This document shows, piece by piece, positions 33,479 through 46,370 of a stretch of DNA of 64,000 bases (position 1 is its first letter; each line of letters opens with the position of its first letter). The DNA comes from Isoetes taiwanensis (lineage: Eukaryota > Streptophyta > Lycopodiopsida > Isoetales > Isoetaceae). The stretch lies in the NCBI GenBank assembly GCA_021234155.1, contig JAJEKV010000028.1, positions 12,356,134 to 12,420,133 of the forward strand. Reading direction: 5' to 3'. The translations under genes were made by a program, and so were the position numbers. Below the pieces are notes generated by a model. The model searched no databases. It was not told the origin of the DNA and was given only the letters and a program-made list of their open reading frames with translations.

Positions 33479-36400
33479 ATGGCTAATGAATACGATGATA
33501 GATTAGTTCGGCATAGGGAGCCTCAAAGGATCCGCATACAAAATGAGGACGTTGAACAACGTGAAGCTAGGTTGCTACAACAGAGAAACTACATAAGACA
33601 ACGCAGAGAAGAACAATCAGCAAGGGATTACCAAAGGCGATATGCAGAATCGCACCCCTTGCAAATGAGAGAAAATCGAAGATGGTATAATGTATTGCAG
33701 ACTACAAGGGCTCATGCACTTGGAATAGATTCGATGCCAACGGAGCCACATTATTGTGGTCCATTGCAATTATCGTGTAATTTTTGTGGATCATTAGGAT
33801 TTGTTGCAATGGACGAAAAAGTTCATTGTTGTTCAAATGGTAAAATCCAATTGCCAGAACTTATGGAAATGCCCCCATTGATTTAAGAACTGCTCACATG
33901 GCAACACAACAGAAATAAGGAGTTCTACAAGAACATAAGAAATTACAATAGTGCATTAGCATTCGCATCACTTGGTGCAAATATTGAGCAATTTCATGGG
34001 CAAGGACCATATTGTTTTAAAATTCATGGACAAATCTACCACAGAGTAGGTCCAATTGCTCCAAGTGAAGGAAATTCTTCAACATATGGTCAGTTATACA
34101 TCATGGACTCTGACTCTGCAATGCAAGATAGACAAGAAAACCCCCAAAATGCAGAATGTGACTTTCAATTAATGTCTGAACTAGATAGAATCATAAGACA
34201 AGTCAATCCGTATGCACAAGCATACAAGATGATGGGTGAGGTGTATCGACAAGCTAAATTAGCTAATCGCCAAACTGATATGAGAATGTTTATTCACACA
34301 GATAGGACACAAGATATTCGGAGATATAACATTGCATGTAGCAATGAAGTCGCACTCATATTCACAGACCCAAATGAGGAGCCTCCAACTGACAGAAATA
34401 TATGCATACATGGCAGATCTGGTAACTTGCAACATATAGATGTCACTAACCCCAATTGTGACCCAATGACTTATCCATTGTTGCTTCCCCTTGGGGAACA
34501 AGGTTGGAGTCCATTGCTTGAGAGGGGTAATCCAACGAGTAAAAGATCAAGAATCACGTTGTTGGAATTTTATGCATATAGGCTAGCAATTCGAATCAAT
34601 CAGAACACCAATGCAATACAATTCAATCCCCTTTTATGTGCTGGTAAATTGACACAACAATACATCGTCGATGCATATGCAAAAGTAGAGGGAAACAATC
34701 TAAAATGGATTAAGAATAACCAGAAGGCTTTAAGAGTTGAATTATATCAAGGTCTAATAGAATACATAAGTCAAAAATCTATTGAGCGATACGTGCATTG
34801 CAACAAAACTACCAAGATGCAATGTCATTAGTTAGATGCCATGGTAAACCAGATTTATTTATCACTTTCACATGCAATCCGGGATGGATTGAAATCCAAG
34901 AGAACTTATATGCTCATCAAACAGCAAGTGATAGACCAGATCTTATGGCTAGGGTCTTTCATTTGAAGCTAAGCGAGTTTCTAAAGGATGTAACTAAAAG
35001 ACATGTGTTTAGTAGAGCTGCATGGACATACACTAGTTTCAAAAAAGGGGATTGCCACATTGACATATGCTAGTCATACTAGAGGAGAAAATTGATACAA
35101 TTGAACAGATAGACAAAATAATTAGTGCAGAGATACCAGACCCTACAACCAACCCTTACTTGCATGACCTTGTAAAGAATCACATGATCCATGGACCATG
35201 TGGGCCTGACCGTCCAAGCATGCCATGTATGCAAGTGCTATCAGATTCAGGAAGTCCAAAATGTAGAAAATGCTTCCCAAAAGAATTCTGTGATGCAACA
35301 TGCCTCAATGAAAATGGCTACCCACAATACATGAGGAGATACACAGGTAAGAGTTACAATCATCCAAAGCATCCAAACATTAGCGTCGACAACAGTTGGG
35401 TAGTGCCTTATAATCCCTATCTTCTTGCAAAGTATGCAGCTCACATCAATGTTGAGAACTGTATAGGAATTAGTGGGATAAAATATATATAAAAGTACAT
35501 CCACAAGGGATATGATTGTGCAAGTGTCGGGCTTAGCCCCATTGACGACAGGTCATTAAATTGGGATGAGATCCAAACGTACTTAGATAGTAGGTACATA
35601 TCTGCACCTGAAGGAATGTGGAGGCTAAATAAATGTGAGATGCATGCAAACTCACACACAATCATTCGTCTTCCAGTACACTTGCCATTTCAACAACGTT
35701 TGCAATACGTTGCTGGACAAGAAGAAGAAGCTATAGAAAGAGCAACAAGAGATGGCACAATGCTAACTGCTTGGTTCAATTTGAATGCTACAGATGAAAA
35801 AGCAAGATCATACACATATATAGAGATTCCATACCACTACAAATATGATAAGGAAGGAACAGAAAATAGCAAAAAGTGGATAGCTCGAAAAAATAAGTTT
35901 AAGATTATCACACGCATGTATAATGTGAGGCCCCAGGAGGGAGAAAGATTCTATCTACGATTGTTATTACTGCATGCAAAAGGGGCGACAAGCTATTACA
36001 TGTCAATAGAAAACATTGCACAACGTTCAAAGATGCTGCAAAAGAATCCGGTTTGGTCATTGATAATCGTGAATGGGAATTCACACTTCAAGAGGCAGCT
36101 AACTACCAAATGCCGTCACAACTGCGGCAAATGTTTGCATTCATATGTGTATTCAATGAACCGTATGATCCACTTTCACTATGGAATAAATTCAAACAAG
36201 ATATGTGTGAAGATTATGTAAGACACATGCAAAGAGCCTTCAGCACTCATTGATATCAATGAGATCTTAGAGGCAAACAACATGTCTTATCAAGCCATTG
36301 GCCTACCCATTGCTGGCCCTAATTTACAATTTTTTGACAAGACAATAGATTTTGATATTTAGCAAGAGTAACACGAAGCGTTAAGCAATTATGAAAAGCT

Positions 36401-37853
36401 AAATAATGAACAATACCAAATCACAAACACAATCATAGCGCTTCTGCAAAATCCTGCCACCAACAACAAATACCATAGCATTGACGGCCCGGGTGGTACA
36501 GGAAAGACGTTTCTTCTAAACACACTCATAAGCATACTTCGGTCCAAGAACCTACCTGTTGTCACAGTAGCTTAGACAAGCATAGCGAGCCTTTTGCTAA
36601 AGGGTGCACCAACAGTTCAAGTTGCCTCTTAATTTGGATCCAGATTCAACATCAAATTTATGTCCAGGTAGTCGAGAAGCAAATGCTTTGCGAGAAGCAA
36701 AAGTTCTAATATGGGATGAAATAGGAATGACCCATACGTATGCTTTTACAGCAGTTGACAAACTTCTAAAGGAGGTAAGGCAAAATAATGAGCCATTTGG
36801 TGGCATTATAGTCGTTGCTACATTATAGGCGTTGCTGCAGGTGATTTTAGACAGTTATTACATGTTGTCAAGAGAGCAAGCAAAGCACAAATAATTTCAA
36901 AGTGCGTAAAGAAAAATCCATTGTGGGCAAAGTTTACGTTCCGGAAACTCATTCAAAACATGCGTGTGTCACCAGCTGAAAGAGATTGGGCAATGTACCT
37001 TTTGCGTCTAGGCAACAGTGAGACAATGAACAATGACAATCTCGGAGATGATATAGTACATATTCGACCAGCTTGCATTGCTCAAACCGACATAGTTGAT
37101 GAGATATATGGTGCTCACATATCACGGGAAGAATTGCCAAAAGTGCACAAGAAGGCAATACTTTGCCCCAAAAATGATGACACCTTGAAAATCAATGATA
37201 ACGTTATCAACCGCATAGAAGGCGGAAAGGCTACATGCATAAGCACTGACACCTTAAATTTAGATGATGATCATGATGACTTAAGGGATTTTCCAATTGA
37301 GTGTCTACATAAATTGACAGAGTCTGGAATGCCTCCTCATGAACTAAACATAAAAAAAGGAGCAATCATTATGCTGCTACGTAACATGTGCCCAAAAGAT
37401 GGGCTATGCAATGGAACAAGATTGCAAATTGACAACATTCTATCACGATCGATACACGCACACATAATTACAGGAAACCACAAGGGCAAACAAATCTTCT
37501 TGCCAAGGATAAACTTGACACCATCAGACACGCATATCCCGTACACACGACGACAATTCCCTGTCAGAGTTGCATTTTCAATGACAACTTCAAAATCGCA
37601 GGGACAATCATTAGATCACGTTGGGATTTACTTGCGCGTGCCAGTCTTTTCACATGGCCAATTATATGTCGCACTATTCAGATGCACATCAGAGAATGGC
37701 ATCAAAATGTATATTCAAAACACAAGCAAGCAAGGCAATCTAACTGGAAATGAACAAACCTTCACGATCAACGTTGTGTACAAGGAGGTGCTCCAAGACG
37801 AGATTGCGTTTTTTTCTACAAGCAAGTACTACCTAAACATGTTAATTGTTTAA
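33479..37853 (+). pseudogene. Helitron Rep-helicase (RepHel) gene, inactivated
   Basis: RepHel nicks and unwinds DNA for rolling-circle transposition. The order is intact. The N-terminal segment is 33479-34831 (TAA at 33884-33886). The Rep region has GKPDLFITFTCNPGWIEI (34840-34890) and the HUH site near 35045, where the frame reads KKGDCHIDIC: only one of the paired His remains before a stop. 35067-36221 has CRKCFPKEFC, 'PEGMWRLNKCEMHANSH' and an in-frame TAA at about 35490. The helicase has Walker A DGPGGTGKTFLL (36483), Walker B LIWDEIGM (about 36709), GDFRQLL (36841) and C-terminal 'SMTTSKSQGQSLDHVGIYL' with SHGQLYVALFRCTSENG (37575-37700). At least five stops or frame changes. The family is certain; it cannot act itself. 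Confidence 0.93.
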
Positions 37854-38589
37854 TTGAATGGCAAGATAGTCCATATACTTCCATATAATAAGGTCGTGAT
37901 CAAAACATACTATTAAAATCATATTCTAGAAGTAAGAAAAAAACCGGAAAGAAAGGGCAAAAAAACCGTTAGGGCTCCACTGCACAAAACCTGCGTCCAT
38001 TGCCCCACACACAACCGCATCGACAGCTTCTTACAGGTAACAGTGCTGCTTCTCGAACATCGGTCTGGATGTTTATTATTAAAAAAATCTCTTCAGAGAA
38101 CTTCAATATTTCCTGTCACTGATTCATACTCTGCTATTGTGTTGCATCAGGTTTAACAAATCGTGGTAGCTGCGTTGAATTTCATTGTCCCGCCTCATAC
38201 TTTCCAACTACACAACCATTTCTGGTATGTAGCTTCAACACATGCAATCTCGAATTTGGAATCACGTTAAATTAGTGGGAGGTTCATTAAATTATATGTA
38301 GTAGTCCGGAGCTGATTATCCTGTTAGGTAGTTATCATGATAAAATCAGTCCTATTGCCTAATTGTGTGTTCTTTCTTATAGTTTGTCCACATCATTAAC
38401 ATGCATGGCTGGACCTTAGAAGTCATACCATTAATCTGGATTACAGTCTGGACAAAGTATCTGAGTCCCAGGCACATGCTAACACAAAAGTCACATAACA
38501 GAAAGATGAAGAAAGGCGTTGGCCAAACCTCCTTTCAGGTAGATTCCAAAGGAGCATCAGGTGCTGGCAAGGGAGAATGCTCATAACCC
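37854..38589. other. Non-coding stretch after RepHel
   Basis: No gene supported. Within the presumed Helitron, between the helicase and the captured HSP90 piece. Confidence 0.4.
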
Positions 38590-38599
38590 ACCTGAGCTC

Positions 38600-38955
38600 T
38601 TTCGCAAAGTCATTATCTTTGAAAATGCCTTGTAGAATTTATTATAATCTTCCTTATTCTCTGCAATTTCACTGAACATCTCAAGACATTTCTTCACAAG
38701 GTTCTTACGGGTCACCTTCAGAACCTTATTCTGCTGCAACATCTCTCTTGAAATGTTCAATGGCAGATCTTCTGAATCCACGCCCTTAATGATGAATACC
38801 CTCCTGACATAGAGTTTTATATTATTAAGTTTCTTTCTGGTATCAAACAGATCCAACTGTCCTTCAACAGAAAAGTGCTTCAGAGCAAGATGATCTTCCC
38901 AATCGTTTCTAATGGTCTTGTAAAAGGCATCAGTAATGCATACCATACCAAAACC
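38600..38955 (-). pseudogene. HSP90 fragment
   Basis: HSP90 is the ATP-dependent chaperone. The minus-strand frame reads [25 protein letters not shown]-type sequence, then [39 protein letters not shown], then '[20 protein letters not shown]' and [11 protein letters not shown]. It is the middle domain with two internal deletions (after VEGQL and after RRVFI) and neither N-terminal ATPase nor C-terminal end. It is probably a captured or processed copy. Confidence 0.93.
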
Positions 38956-38964
38956 AGAAATCAC

Positions 38965-40108
38965 ATCACTTCGACATTACCATTGCATATAGCATAGTCT
39001 GTGCACCATTTCTTGCTTACTGTGTAAACAGCCTGGGTGTGCATTTCTTCGTCTGATAGACTGATGATAAAGGATAGGTTATAAAAACATGGGCTAAACT
39101 ACAACACTATGCCTCACTATCATGCAAAAACATTGGTCCTTGAAAAACCTGACTCTGCACTTCACTCCAAAAGCAAATGGAAGCCTGTTGACAGGAGCAC
39201 GTTCAAGAAACTATGCAATGCTGCTGTTTCAGCATATGCGTGAGCATAATGTGCTCTCTTGCTGCATTTCCAATGAATTTGAAAGGTATACTCTGATCTG
39301 CAGAATGACCAGAAGTCTCAAGGAACAAAAAGTTCAGGGATGAGAAGTTGCCAATGCCAAACCATGGAATACGACACAGCACGGAAATAATTATTAGCAA
39401 CTCATTCCATGTTCTTAACATACGGCAGACAACTTTAGCATCCTAGAAGATAGAGTTAACATCTTCCCTTTTTCTTTCTATACCCTTTTTCCTTCTGCTA
39501 CATGTTTAATTCGCCTTAAATTGGAAGGTACTACATAATAAAAACTCCCTGCCCTGTAACTGGACATAGTTTGAAGTGCGCTTATCTTAAATTTGAGACG
39601 GAATGGTGAGCTCAAGATTGGTCGGGCTTGGAATCCAGTTACTGAAACAAGCTTTTTCGTGATGCGCATGCTGCTTATTTGTTCTGCTTGCATTCAATGC
39701 CTTGTCCAATTGCTCGAGTTGAAAATGCTGTTACTTCAGCCTTCCAATTCCATATGCTCGAATATAGGATTGGTGGATGAGATATAATGTAACATAAGAC
39801 TGGGAGCCCTGAAGAAGATGCATTTTTATTTATTTGTTATTCCACCAAGTGCATGAGCATGACACTATTGCAATTTTCTTAAATATTTCATAGTGGTTAC
39901 ACAAATTTTTCTTTTCCAATACTAAAACTTCATCAGATCTAAAGTGGTAATGATCATAATCACCAACGTTCACCAGAACTTTGCGAAATTGTTTGAACAA
40001 ACGACATAAAGACGACTATTATTAATAAGATTATATAAAATAGTCAATAGTTACTATTATAATAGTCAAAATAGTTAAAACTCCCAACCCTAAAATGATC
40101 CAGCAACC
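38965..40108. other. Unassigned; possible gene debris
   Basis: Short open stretches near 39140-39240 (WKPVDRSTFKKLCNAAVSAY) and 39640-39770 (HAAYLFCLHSMPCPIARVEN) look once-coding but match nothing I know. Confidence 0.3.
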
Positions 40109-40214
40109 AGCGCCAATACCGTTTCTGTGTGATGACATGGCCGGGCTAACTTCCTCCAACTAGCGCCAATACCGTTTCTGTGTGATGACATGGCCGGGCT
40201 AACTTCCTCCAACT
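40109..40214. repeat. Exact 53-bp tandem duplication
   Basis: AGCGCCAATACCGTTTCTGT... occurs at 40109 and 40162 without visible differences except at the junction. Confidence 0.92.
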
Positions 40215-40219
40215 GCTTT

Positions 40220-40977
40220 TACTTTATGTGAACTCGCCTGAAGCTCACAACAACAAAAGCGCCAGGATCATCAATAACTCACTGGTTAGTCCAAGCGTCA
40301 ATCCTTTTTATTTGGCAATTCAGCATTCGTTGCTTGTATAAACTATCATTTAGAAATTCGTCAAAAACTTCCGATACTTCAAGCTTACTGTTAACATCAC
40401 ATAATCATCAGGAGCTATGTCCTCAACCATGTCTTCAAACAAGAGGTTACACTGGTCCGTCATAGGGTTTTGTATCCTTCATACCCTTGAAATAACTTTA
40501 ATTCCTCAATACCTGATTAAACTTTTTCTTTCTTACCGAAGTATGTGCCTTAGGGCCCAAGTATAAGAGTAATACAGTCAGCAGAAGTAAAAGGTTAACG
40601 AGATAAATGTATTCAAACACTCAAACCATTAAATACTTCTATTTAATTAGAAATATTCCCATTTACCTCTATTCTAGGAAGCTGCTGAACCCAAGCCACT
40701 AACTGCGGAGGAAGTAGCTGCCAAAGACCCTCCAGGTTCCGCAGACAAGGATGTCGATAATCTAATAGCAATCATCAAACAAATTGACAAGGATATCATC
40801 TTAATGCGTGACGCATTGATTTAATTTGATCGAGGCTTGTTCACTCCCACCATGCACATAACACAGACAAAGCTAGATGAGATTCGTACAGAACTCGCGA
40901 GAGAAAAAGTAATTGCAAAATTACATGTGCAATCAGTTCAAGAGATGATCCACACATTGGAGTGCATACGCTATTAA
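40220..40977 (+). pseudogene. Copy A of an unknown coiled-coil gene fragment (inverted relative to 43023-43770)
   Basis: Exon-like pieces: MSSTMSSNKRLHWSVIG (about 40419), then, after TTCTAG, the last exon 40679-40975 'AEEVAAKDPPGSADKDVDNL' ... TPTMHITQTKLDEIRTELAR ... MIHTLECIRY. An in-frame TAA replaces a Glu codon near 40822. The whole segment, introns included, matches the reverse complement of 43023-43770 at moderate divergence. The protein is unrecognised: short, helical, charged. Confidence 0.6.
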
Positions 40978-41455
40978 ACTATTACATTGCAGCCAAGCTC
41001 AAATAAACTTTATCTTTTAAATTTCTTTCACTCTTATAAAGTTACTTCAATCTCAATATAGATGTGAACGATATTCAAGGAAAAAAGATATAGTAATCTG
41101 TTTGTTTCTTCTCTCTACATTTTTATGTTTGCATTGTTCAATATAGATTGTTTAGTATGGCAGAAATCAAGGTCATTGCAACTTCTAGAAATCAAGGTCA
41201 TTGCAACTTCTGATATATAATCCAGTGCCCATTTTTTTCATGTTTTTACTTCAGTTCATACTAATTCTGCTGTAAAACTGTTTAATTGAATGCGCAGAGC
41301 ATCACAAATTTGCACAGGTAGCATAAATTATTGACAAAAGATGCCCTGTAAGCTTCCTCAATACAATCATATGCATGCCTTGGCTCATGGAATTTTTCGG
41401 TTGATCCATGTAATTCTATGAATACGGTGTATTTTACTTGCGGTTTTACATGTGA

Positions 41456-42245
41456 ATGTTTCTCTGGCTTCAAAAAAACTTATCTCCATATATTGGGAAT
41501 ATGTCTTTGTTGCGAGTGCTCGATGTCTCGGGAAATGCTCTGTCAGGCTTGATTCTCGAGACCATAGGTCGGTTGAAAATTTTAATCAAGCTTGATCTTT
41601 CCAACAACAATTTCACAGGCCGAATTCCGCAGTCATTTGGTGACCTGCACAATTTAGTCTACTTGTCTTTGGCATATAATGCTCTGAATTTTGAACTGCC
41701 AAGTTCTTTCATTAATATGATCAGTCTGAAGAGGCTTTATGTTGAGAATAATAAGCTGAGTGGTCCCTTCCCTACGCGGGATAATTTAAACGCGATTCTC
41801 TCATGTGGAACATGATCAGACATTTTTTCCTATAAGTACATTATATTCTGTGGTTGTCTAATGGAGGCTTGACCCCTTCCTGACCATGTACAAGCTGGAC
41901 GATACAACTTGTTATCTTCTGGCAATCTAAACATGTCAATTGTCAAAAATCATGCAGGTTCATACACACAATCTAGATTGAACACCATAAGCATAACATG
42001 ACTTTTCAATGACCACACAATTATCAAAGATAAAATCATTTGTGCACAATATGGAATTGTGCTTATAGAAATCCTTTTTGCACAATATGAAATTGTGTTT
42101 CCTTCAGTATCTTCAAGTACTGGATTTGAGTAGTAACAAGTTGGGTGGGTGCTATAATAGAATAACTGGAGCAATACCTCATTGAGATATAATCTACTCA
42201 GGGGTCCTATTCCTCAACAGTATGCCTACAAGGCTGCAGTTCCAA
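41456..42245 (+). pseudogene. Leucine-rich repeat receptor-type fragment
   Basis: 41470-41810 gives consecutive plant LRRs: MSLLRVLDVSGNALSGLI, LIKLDLSNNNFTGRIPQSFG, LVYLSLAYNALNFELPSSF, LKRLYVENNKLSGPFP. After a non-coding stretch and a TTTCCTTCAG acceptor, LQYLQVLDLSSNKLGG (42105) and later LRYNLLRGPIPQQYAYK (about 42180) complete the end of an LRR domain. It lacks transmembrane and kinase parts. A 25-bp tandem duplication lies at 41162-41211 just before it and another at 42312-42361 after it. Confidence 0.8.
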
Positions 42246-42506
42246 CGTCTGATTCCAGTGTGTCCGGTAAGGCTCTATTTGGATGGAAATTACTTATCTG
42301 GGGAAGTTAATACCCTATCTCTTAATGTTCCTAGAGACCCTATCTCTTAATGTTCCTAGAGACAGACTCACAGAAAGCTTTGCAAATGCATTAGAAATGC
42401 AAGACAATTGCTATGAACATTTCAAAACTCTAAGCTCAATAAATATAACAGTTTATAAGGACGATCTTAGCCATAACTATTAATTCTGGAATAATCCCGA
42501 TGAAAA

Positions 42507-42535
42507 GCCTCGCAACACTAGGCACTTTTTCTAGT
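42507..42535 (+). mobile_element. Helitron 3' terminus, degenerate hairpin
   Basis: GCCTCGCAACACTAGGC (42507-42523) then ACTTTTT and CTAG at 42531-42534 followed by T. It matches the terminus at 47913-47941 over about 45 bases (AATCCC...AAAAGCC...GGCACTTTTTCTAG). It is a candidate right end for the Helitron whose RepHel is at 33479-37853. Confidence 0.7.
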
Positions 42536-42599
42536 GTTTAATATTTAAATGCTGCAATTAGGAAAAGCAATAATTTGACAACTAAGTGCAATATAAAAT

Positions 42600-42900
42600 T
42601 TGTTCATCATATAAACAAATAGCAAAGGACCAAAAGTAACAGCAGAAGCTACCGCTGTGAGACAGCTGATAGCATGCTCCGTACGTTTCCTGGAACAACC
42701 AGCTACCAATTTAACAATAGCAGGAACAGCCAGGCCATTAATGCAAACTGCATTTCGACCTTCATTTCTAATGCACATCAACTCTAATATAGCCAAACAG
42801 ATCTCACATGTAGTTACTGTCTTAATTTCTACAATAAACTCATCCAAAATATTCTTTACACACTGTAACTTTGGAGAATAGTCTAGCAACATAAAACAGG
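42600..42900 (-). pseudogene. U-box/ARM-repeat E3 ligase fragment
   Basis: The minus strand reads TTCEICLAILELMCIRNEGR, then NAVCINGLAVPAIVKLVAGC, then SRKRTEHAISCLTAVAS. This matches the C-terminal armadillo region of plant U-box ligases of the PUB22/23 kind (LExLCxxxEGRxA ... GLAVVxxKxLRVSxxxxExAVxxL). The U-box itself is absent. It lies directly after the Helitron end, in reverse orientation. Confidence 0.65.
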
Positions 42901-43022
42901 AGTTTTCCTTCAATATCTTTCAAGAAATCATCAAGATCTGGATTATTATGTCAACAAAATAAATTCATAACTCATAGTGTTCAACATAATAGAAGTGTAT
43001 AAACAACATGCAGACTGTAATA

Positions 43023-44345
43023 GTTTAATAGCGTATGCACTCCAATGTGTGGATCATCTCTCGCACTGATTGGACATGTAATTTTGCAATCACTTTTTCT
43101 CTCGCGAGTTTTGTACGAATCTCATCTAGATTTGTCTGTGTTATGTGCATGGTTGGAGTGAACAAGCCTCGATCAAATTCAATCAATGCATCTCGCATAA
43201 AAATCATATCCTTGTCAATTTGTTTGATAATTGCTATTAGATTATCCACATCCTTGTCTGTGGAACCTGGAGGGTCTTTAGCAGCTACTTCCTCCGCACT
43301 TAGTGGCTTGGGTACAGCAGCTTCCTGGAATAGAGATAAATGGCAATATTCCTAATTAGGTAGAAATATTTAATGGATTGAGTGATTCAGGGCATTTATA
43401 TTGTTAACTTTTTACCTCTGCTGACTGCATAACTTTTATACTTGGGCCCTGAGGCAGATACTTCAGTAATAAACAAAAAGTTTAATCAGGTATTGAGAAA
43501 TTAAACTTATTTGAGAGGTACAAAGGATACAGACCCCTATGACCGACCAGTGAAATCTTTTGTTTGAAGACATAGTTGAGGACATATCTCCTGATGGTTA
43601 CCAATAGTAACATTAAACTTGAGATATCGCAAGTTTACAATCCCAAATTACCAACTACAAATGACTGACAATTCAACTAACCTCTCTATTACAGATGATC
43701 TTCGCCCTTTTGTTGCTCCGAGCTTCATTCAGGCGACTTCACATCAGCCGCTTCTGCCGCTTCTAACTTCTGATATGCAGTGGCTGTTACAACTATCAAC
43801 ATGCCCGGATAAAACAGTTCCGAAAACAGTTAGCCCCGCCCGCTCGCCGCTGAATCATTTTAAGGTTTCGAAGCATAACCATACAGTTCTCACCTTTATT
43901 TAAAAATTATGCAGTACATTATTTATTTATTACGACCGCCGTGATAAATTTCTCTCCTCCAACTTGCTGTAAAAATAAGTTTTGTGCGAAGTCGAAACTC
44001 GTGCAGTTCTCACCTTTATTTAGAAATTATGCAGTACATTATTTATTTAGTTTAGTCCTTTACTTTGACATCGTCGATCATTACTTTTTGTTATCGAAGG
44101 TTTACGTGTTCACAATATATTAAACATCACATTTAACATGATCTATAACTGAAGATGCATCATCATCACTAGGATGATATTTTTATGAATAACATAAATT
44201 ACGAAATAAATCCAAAAAGATCTCCAATATCGCATCTTTCGACACGAAGGCTGGTGAATTACCAAAGGTGCTCATCCACCATCCATAAAAGTCACCTAGA
44301 TTTAGTTCAATGACGTAGTCTTCTTTCATCTGTGCCATCTCTGCA
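43023..44345 (-). pseudogene. Unknown multi-exon gene, copy B of the inverted pair
   Basis: Minus-strand pieces: 44340-44200 (MAQMKEDYVIELNLGDFYGW W, then SKDAILEIFLDLF), about 43790-43725 (ATAYQKLEAAEAADVKSPE), 43590-43545 (MSSTMSSNKRFHWSVIG), 43475-43412 (YLPQGPSIKVMQSAE, GT donor), and the last exon 43325-43028 'AEEVAAKDPPGSTDKDVDNL' ... RDALIEFDRGLFTPTMHITQ ... CIRY stop. The last exon is fully open, unlike copy A. I do not recognise the family. Highly helical and charged, so a coiled-coil structural or complex subunit is plausible but unproven. Some exon borders are guesses and not all frames join. Confidence 0.45.
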
Positions 44346-45996
44346 CATGTTAAAAGATAATTGCAAATCAAATCAAATGCTAGCTATAATATCACACAAC
44401 GATAGAATCCACAGAAGCATTATGCCGAAATTAAGGAACATTGATCGTTATATAATGAAGATGCACCTCAAGGGGATGTAAAAAGTGATCTCTTAATTTT
44501 CTTCTTTTAAATCCATCTACTAGAGAAACGCATCGCAATTACACAGAATCAAAGAAAAGCAAGGGAATTTACAGGCGGCATACCTTATATCAACCAGCGC
44601 TGTGTATGAAGCATCTCACGGTGAATGAACTAAGCCTAAGTTTGGACAATTTAAGCCTATTTATACCTACAGAAAGCCAAAAAACCATTTACACGTAGAA
44701 CTATCCACAGCATATCTCTGTCCAACTGCAATTCGTCTACAGGCTGTGGCAATCTGGCAGCAGATCTGCCCTGCTAGAATCAAATCAAATCCAATCTGGC
44801 AGCAGATCTGCCCTGCACAGCAATCAAATCCAGTCCACACTGTTCCGTCCAGATCGAATCCGCGTAGAAATCACCGATTCTATTTTTTCCTTTCAGTTCT
44901 ATTTTCTCTGGCCTTTTTTTTCTCTCCCTATTTTTTCTTTCCGGAAAAACGTGGCCGATTTAGAGGCAAGCATCAGCTTCGAATATGCCGAAAGAATCTT
45001 GCCCTTGAGGTTTATATATGTTAAGAAAGTCTAACCAAACATGAATAAATATTGTTCAAACAATGAATAACTATTGGCTATGAAAAATTCACTTATACTT
45101 GAACCCAAACCAAAGGGGGTTTAAGGGGGATTTTAATTTAAATGTGTTAAGTGCAATGGTTTATGTTAATAATATTAATGGTAATTGTGTGTTGATTGTT
45201 ATATTAAAAAAAAATTTGGGCCCTTCGGGCCCTAACTAAAGCAAACATAGGTAAACTTTATGGGCCTAAATATTAATTACTAAAAAGTACAATAACACGA
45301 AGACAAACAAATTATTTCCATGGCAAATAGATTCAATTGATGATTGCATGTATGCATTCTTATATATATGGCATTCAAGTATTACCCATTTTTCTCAAAA
45401 CAGTCAATAAGCCGCTCAAGAATTTTCTAGCACTCTATATATACATGGCATTCAGATATTCCCCTCTCAAAATAGTCAATAAGCCGCATTGTGTTACTCT
45501 GTAATTCTGAGATTTGAAGAGATGTACATGGATGCGCATTGATAAATAGGCCAGATGCAACCTATTCCCATACCGGGTATAACGTGCCATTATAGATACA
45601 ACATAGTTTCCACATTGTGGATGCCAATTCGGATGTCAACTTTATGTGCATCAAGCAGCCAATTCGGATCTCTACTTGATAGATCCTAAGCAAATTCGAC
45701 AAAATCCATAGAAGCCAATACGTTATGCTAGATATTGATGTTCGCAGGCAACGTAAAAGGCCTGCATACAAAAATGCCAAAAGATGTACACAATTAGAAG
45801 AACAAGAAACATACTAACTTGGAAACAAACAGAATTAACATCTCAAAATCTGCATGCTCAACTGATGCTCATCTACCAGATAAGGATGCAAAGATAATAT
45901 CACAAAATACAAAGAGCCATCATAGCATACAAAGGTGGGAGTCGCATTGCCATACCTGTGGCAACTGATACCAACTAATGTAAATCCCAAGCTTGG
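44346..45996. other. Unassigned; small repeats
   Basis: A 42-bp tandem duplication (AATCTGGCAGCAGATCTGCC) lies at 44751-44834, a pyrimidine-rich block at 44880-44945, and a GGGCCCTTCGGGCCC palindrome near 45218-45232. No gene supported. Confidence 0.5.
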
Positions 45997-46370
45997 TAAG
46001 GAAGCATGAAAGATAGAAAGCTGCAAGAATTAAAGAAATTTAAGGGAGGTAAAACTACAAAATATCTATAATCACAAATGCTATCCATGATATTTTCATA
46101 TTTGATAGAACAAAAATGTAAATAAGCTACAGAATACTATGATGCGGTTGCTGCTTAAAATAAGAAGAGTAGCCCTCCTATAATGTAAGGAAGCATGAGA
46201 GATAGGAAGCTGCTAGAATTAAGAAATTTAAGAGAGGTAGAACAACAAAGTATCTGCAATCACAAATGCTATCCATGATATTTTCATATTTGATAGAACA
46301 AACATGTAAACAATCCCCGCCTGTAATAACATGATGTGGTTGCTGCCAAAAATAAGAAGAGAGATTCTTT
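45997..46370. repeat. 189-bp tandem duplication, diverged
   Basis: TAAGGAAGCATGARAGATAG begins at 45997 and 46186. Both contain GCTATCCATGATATTTTCAT. Copies differ by scattered substitutions and small indels, so the duplication is old. Confidence 0.85.

Noticed and set aside
44746-45024. 92-codon ORF with a repeated IWQQICPA segment
   Set aside because: The repeat is a 42-bp tandem duplication followed by a pyrimidine-rich block giving Phe/Leu; not protein-like.
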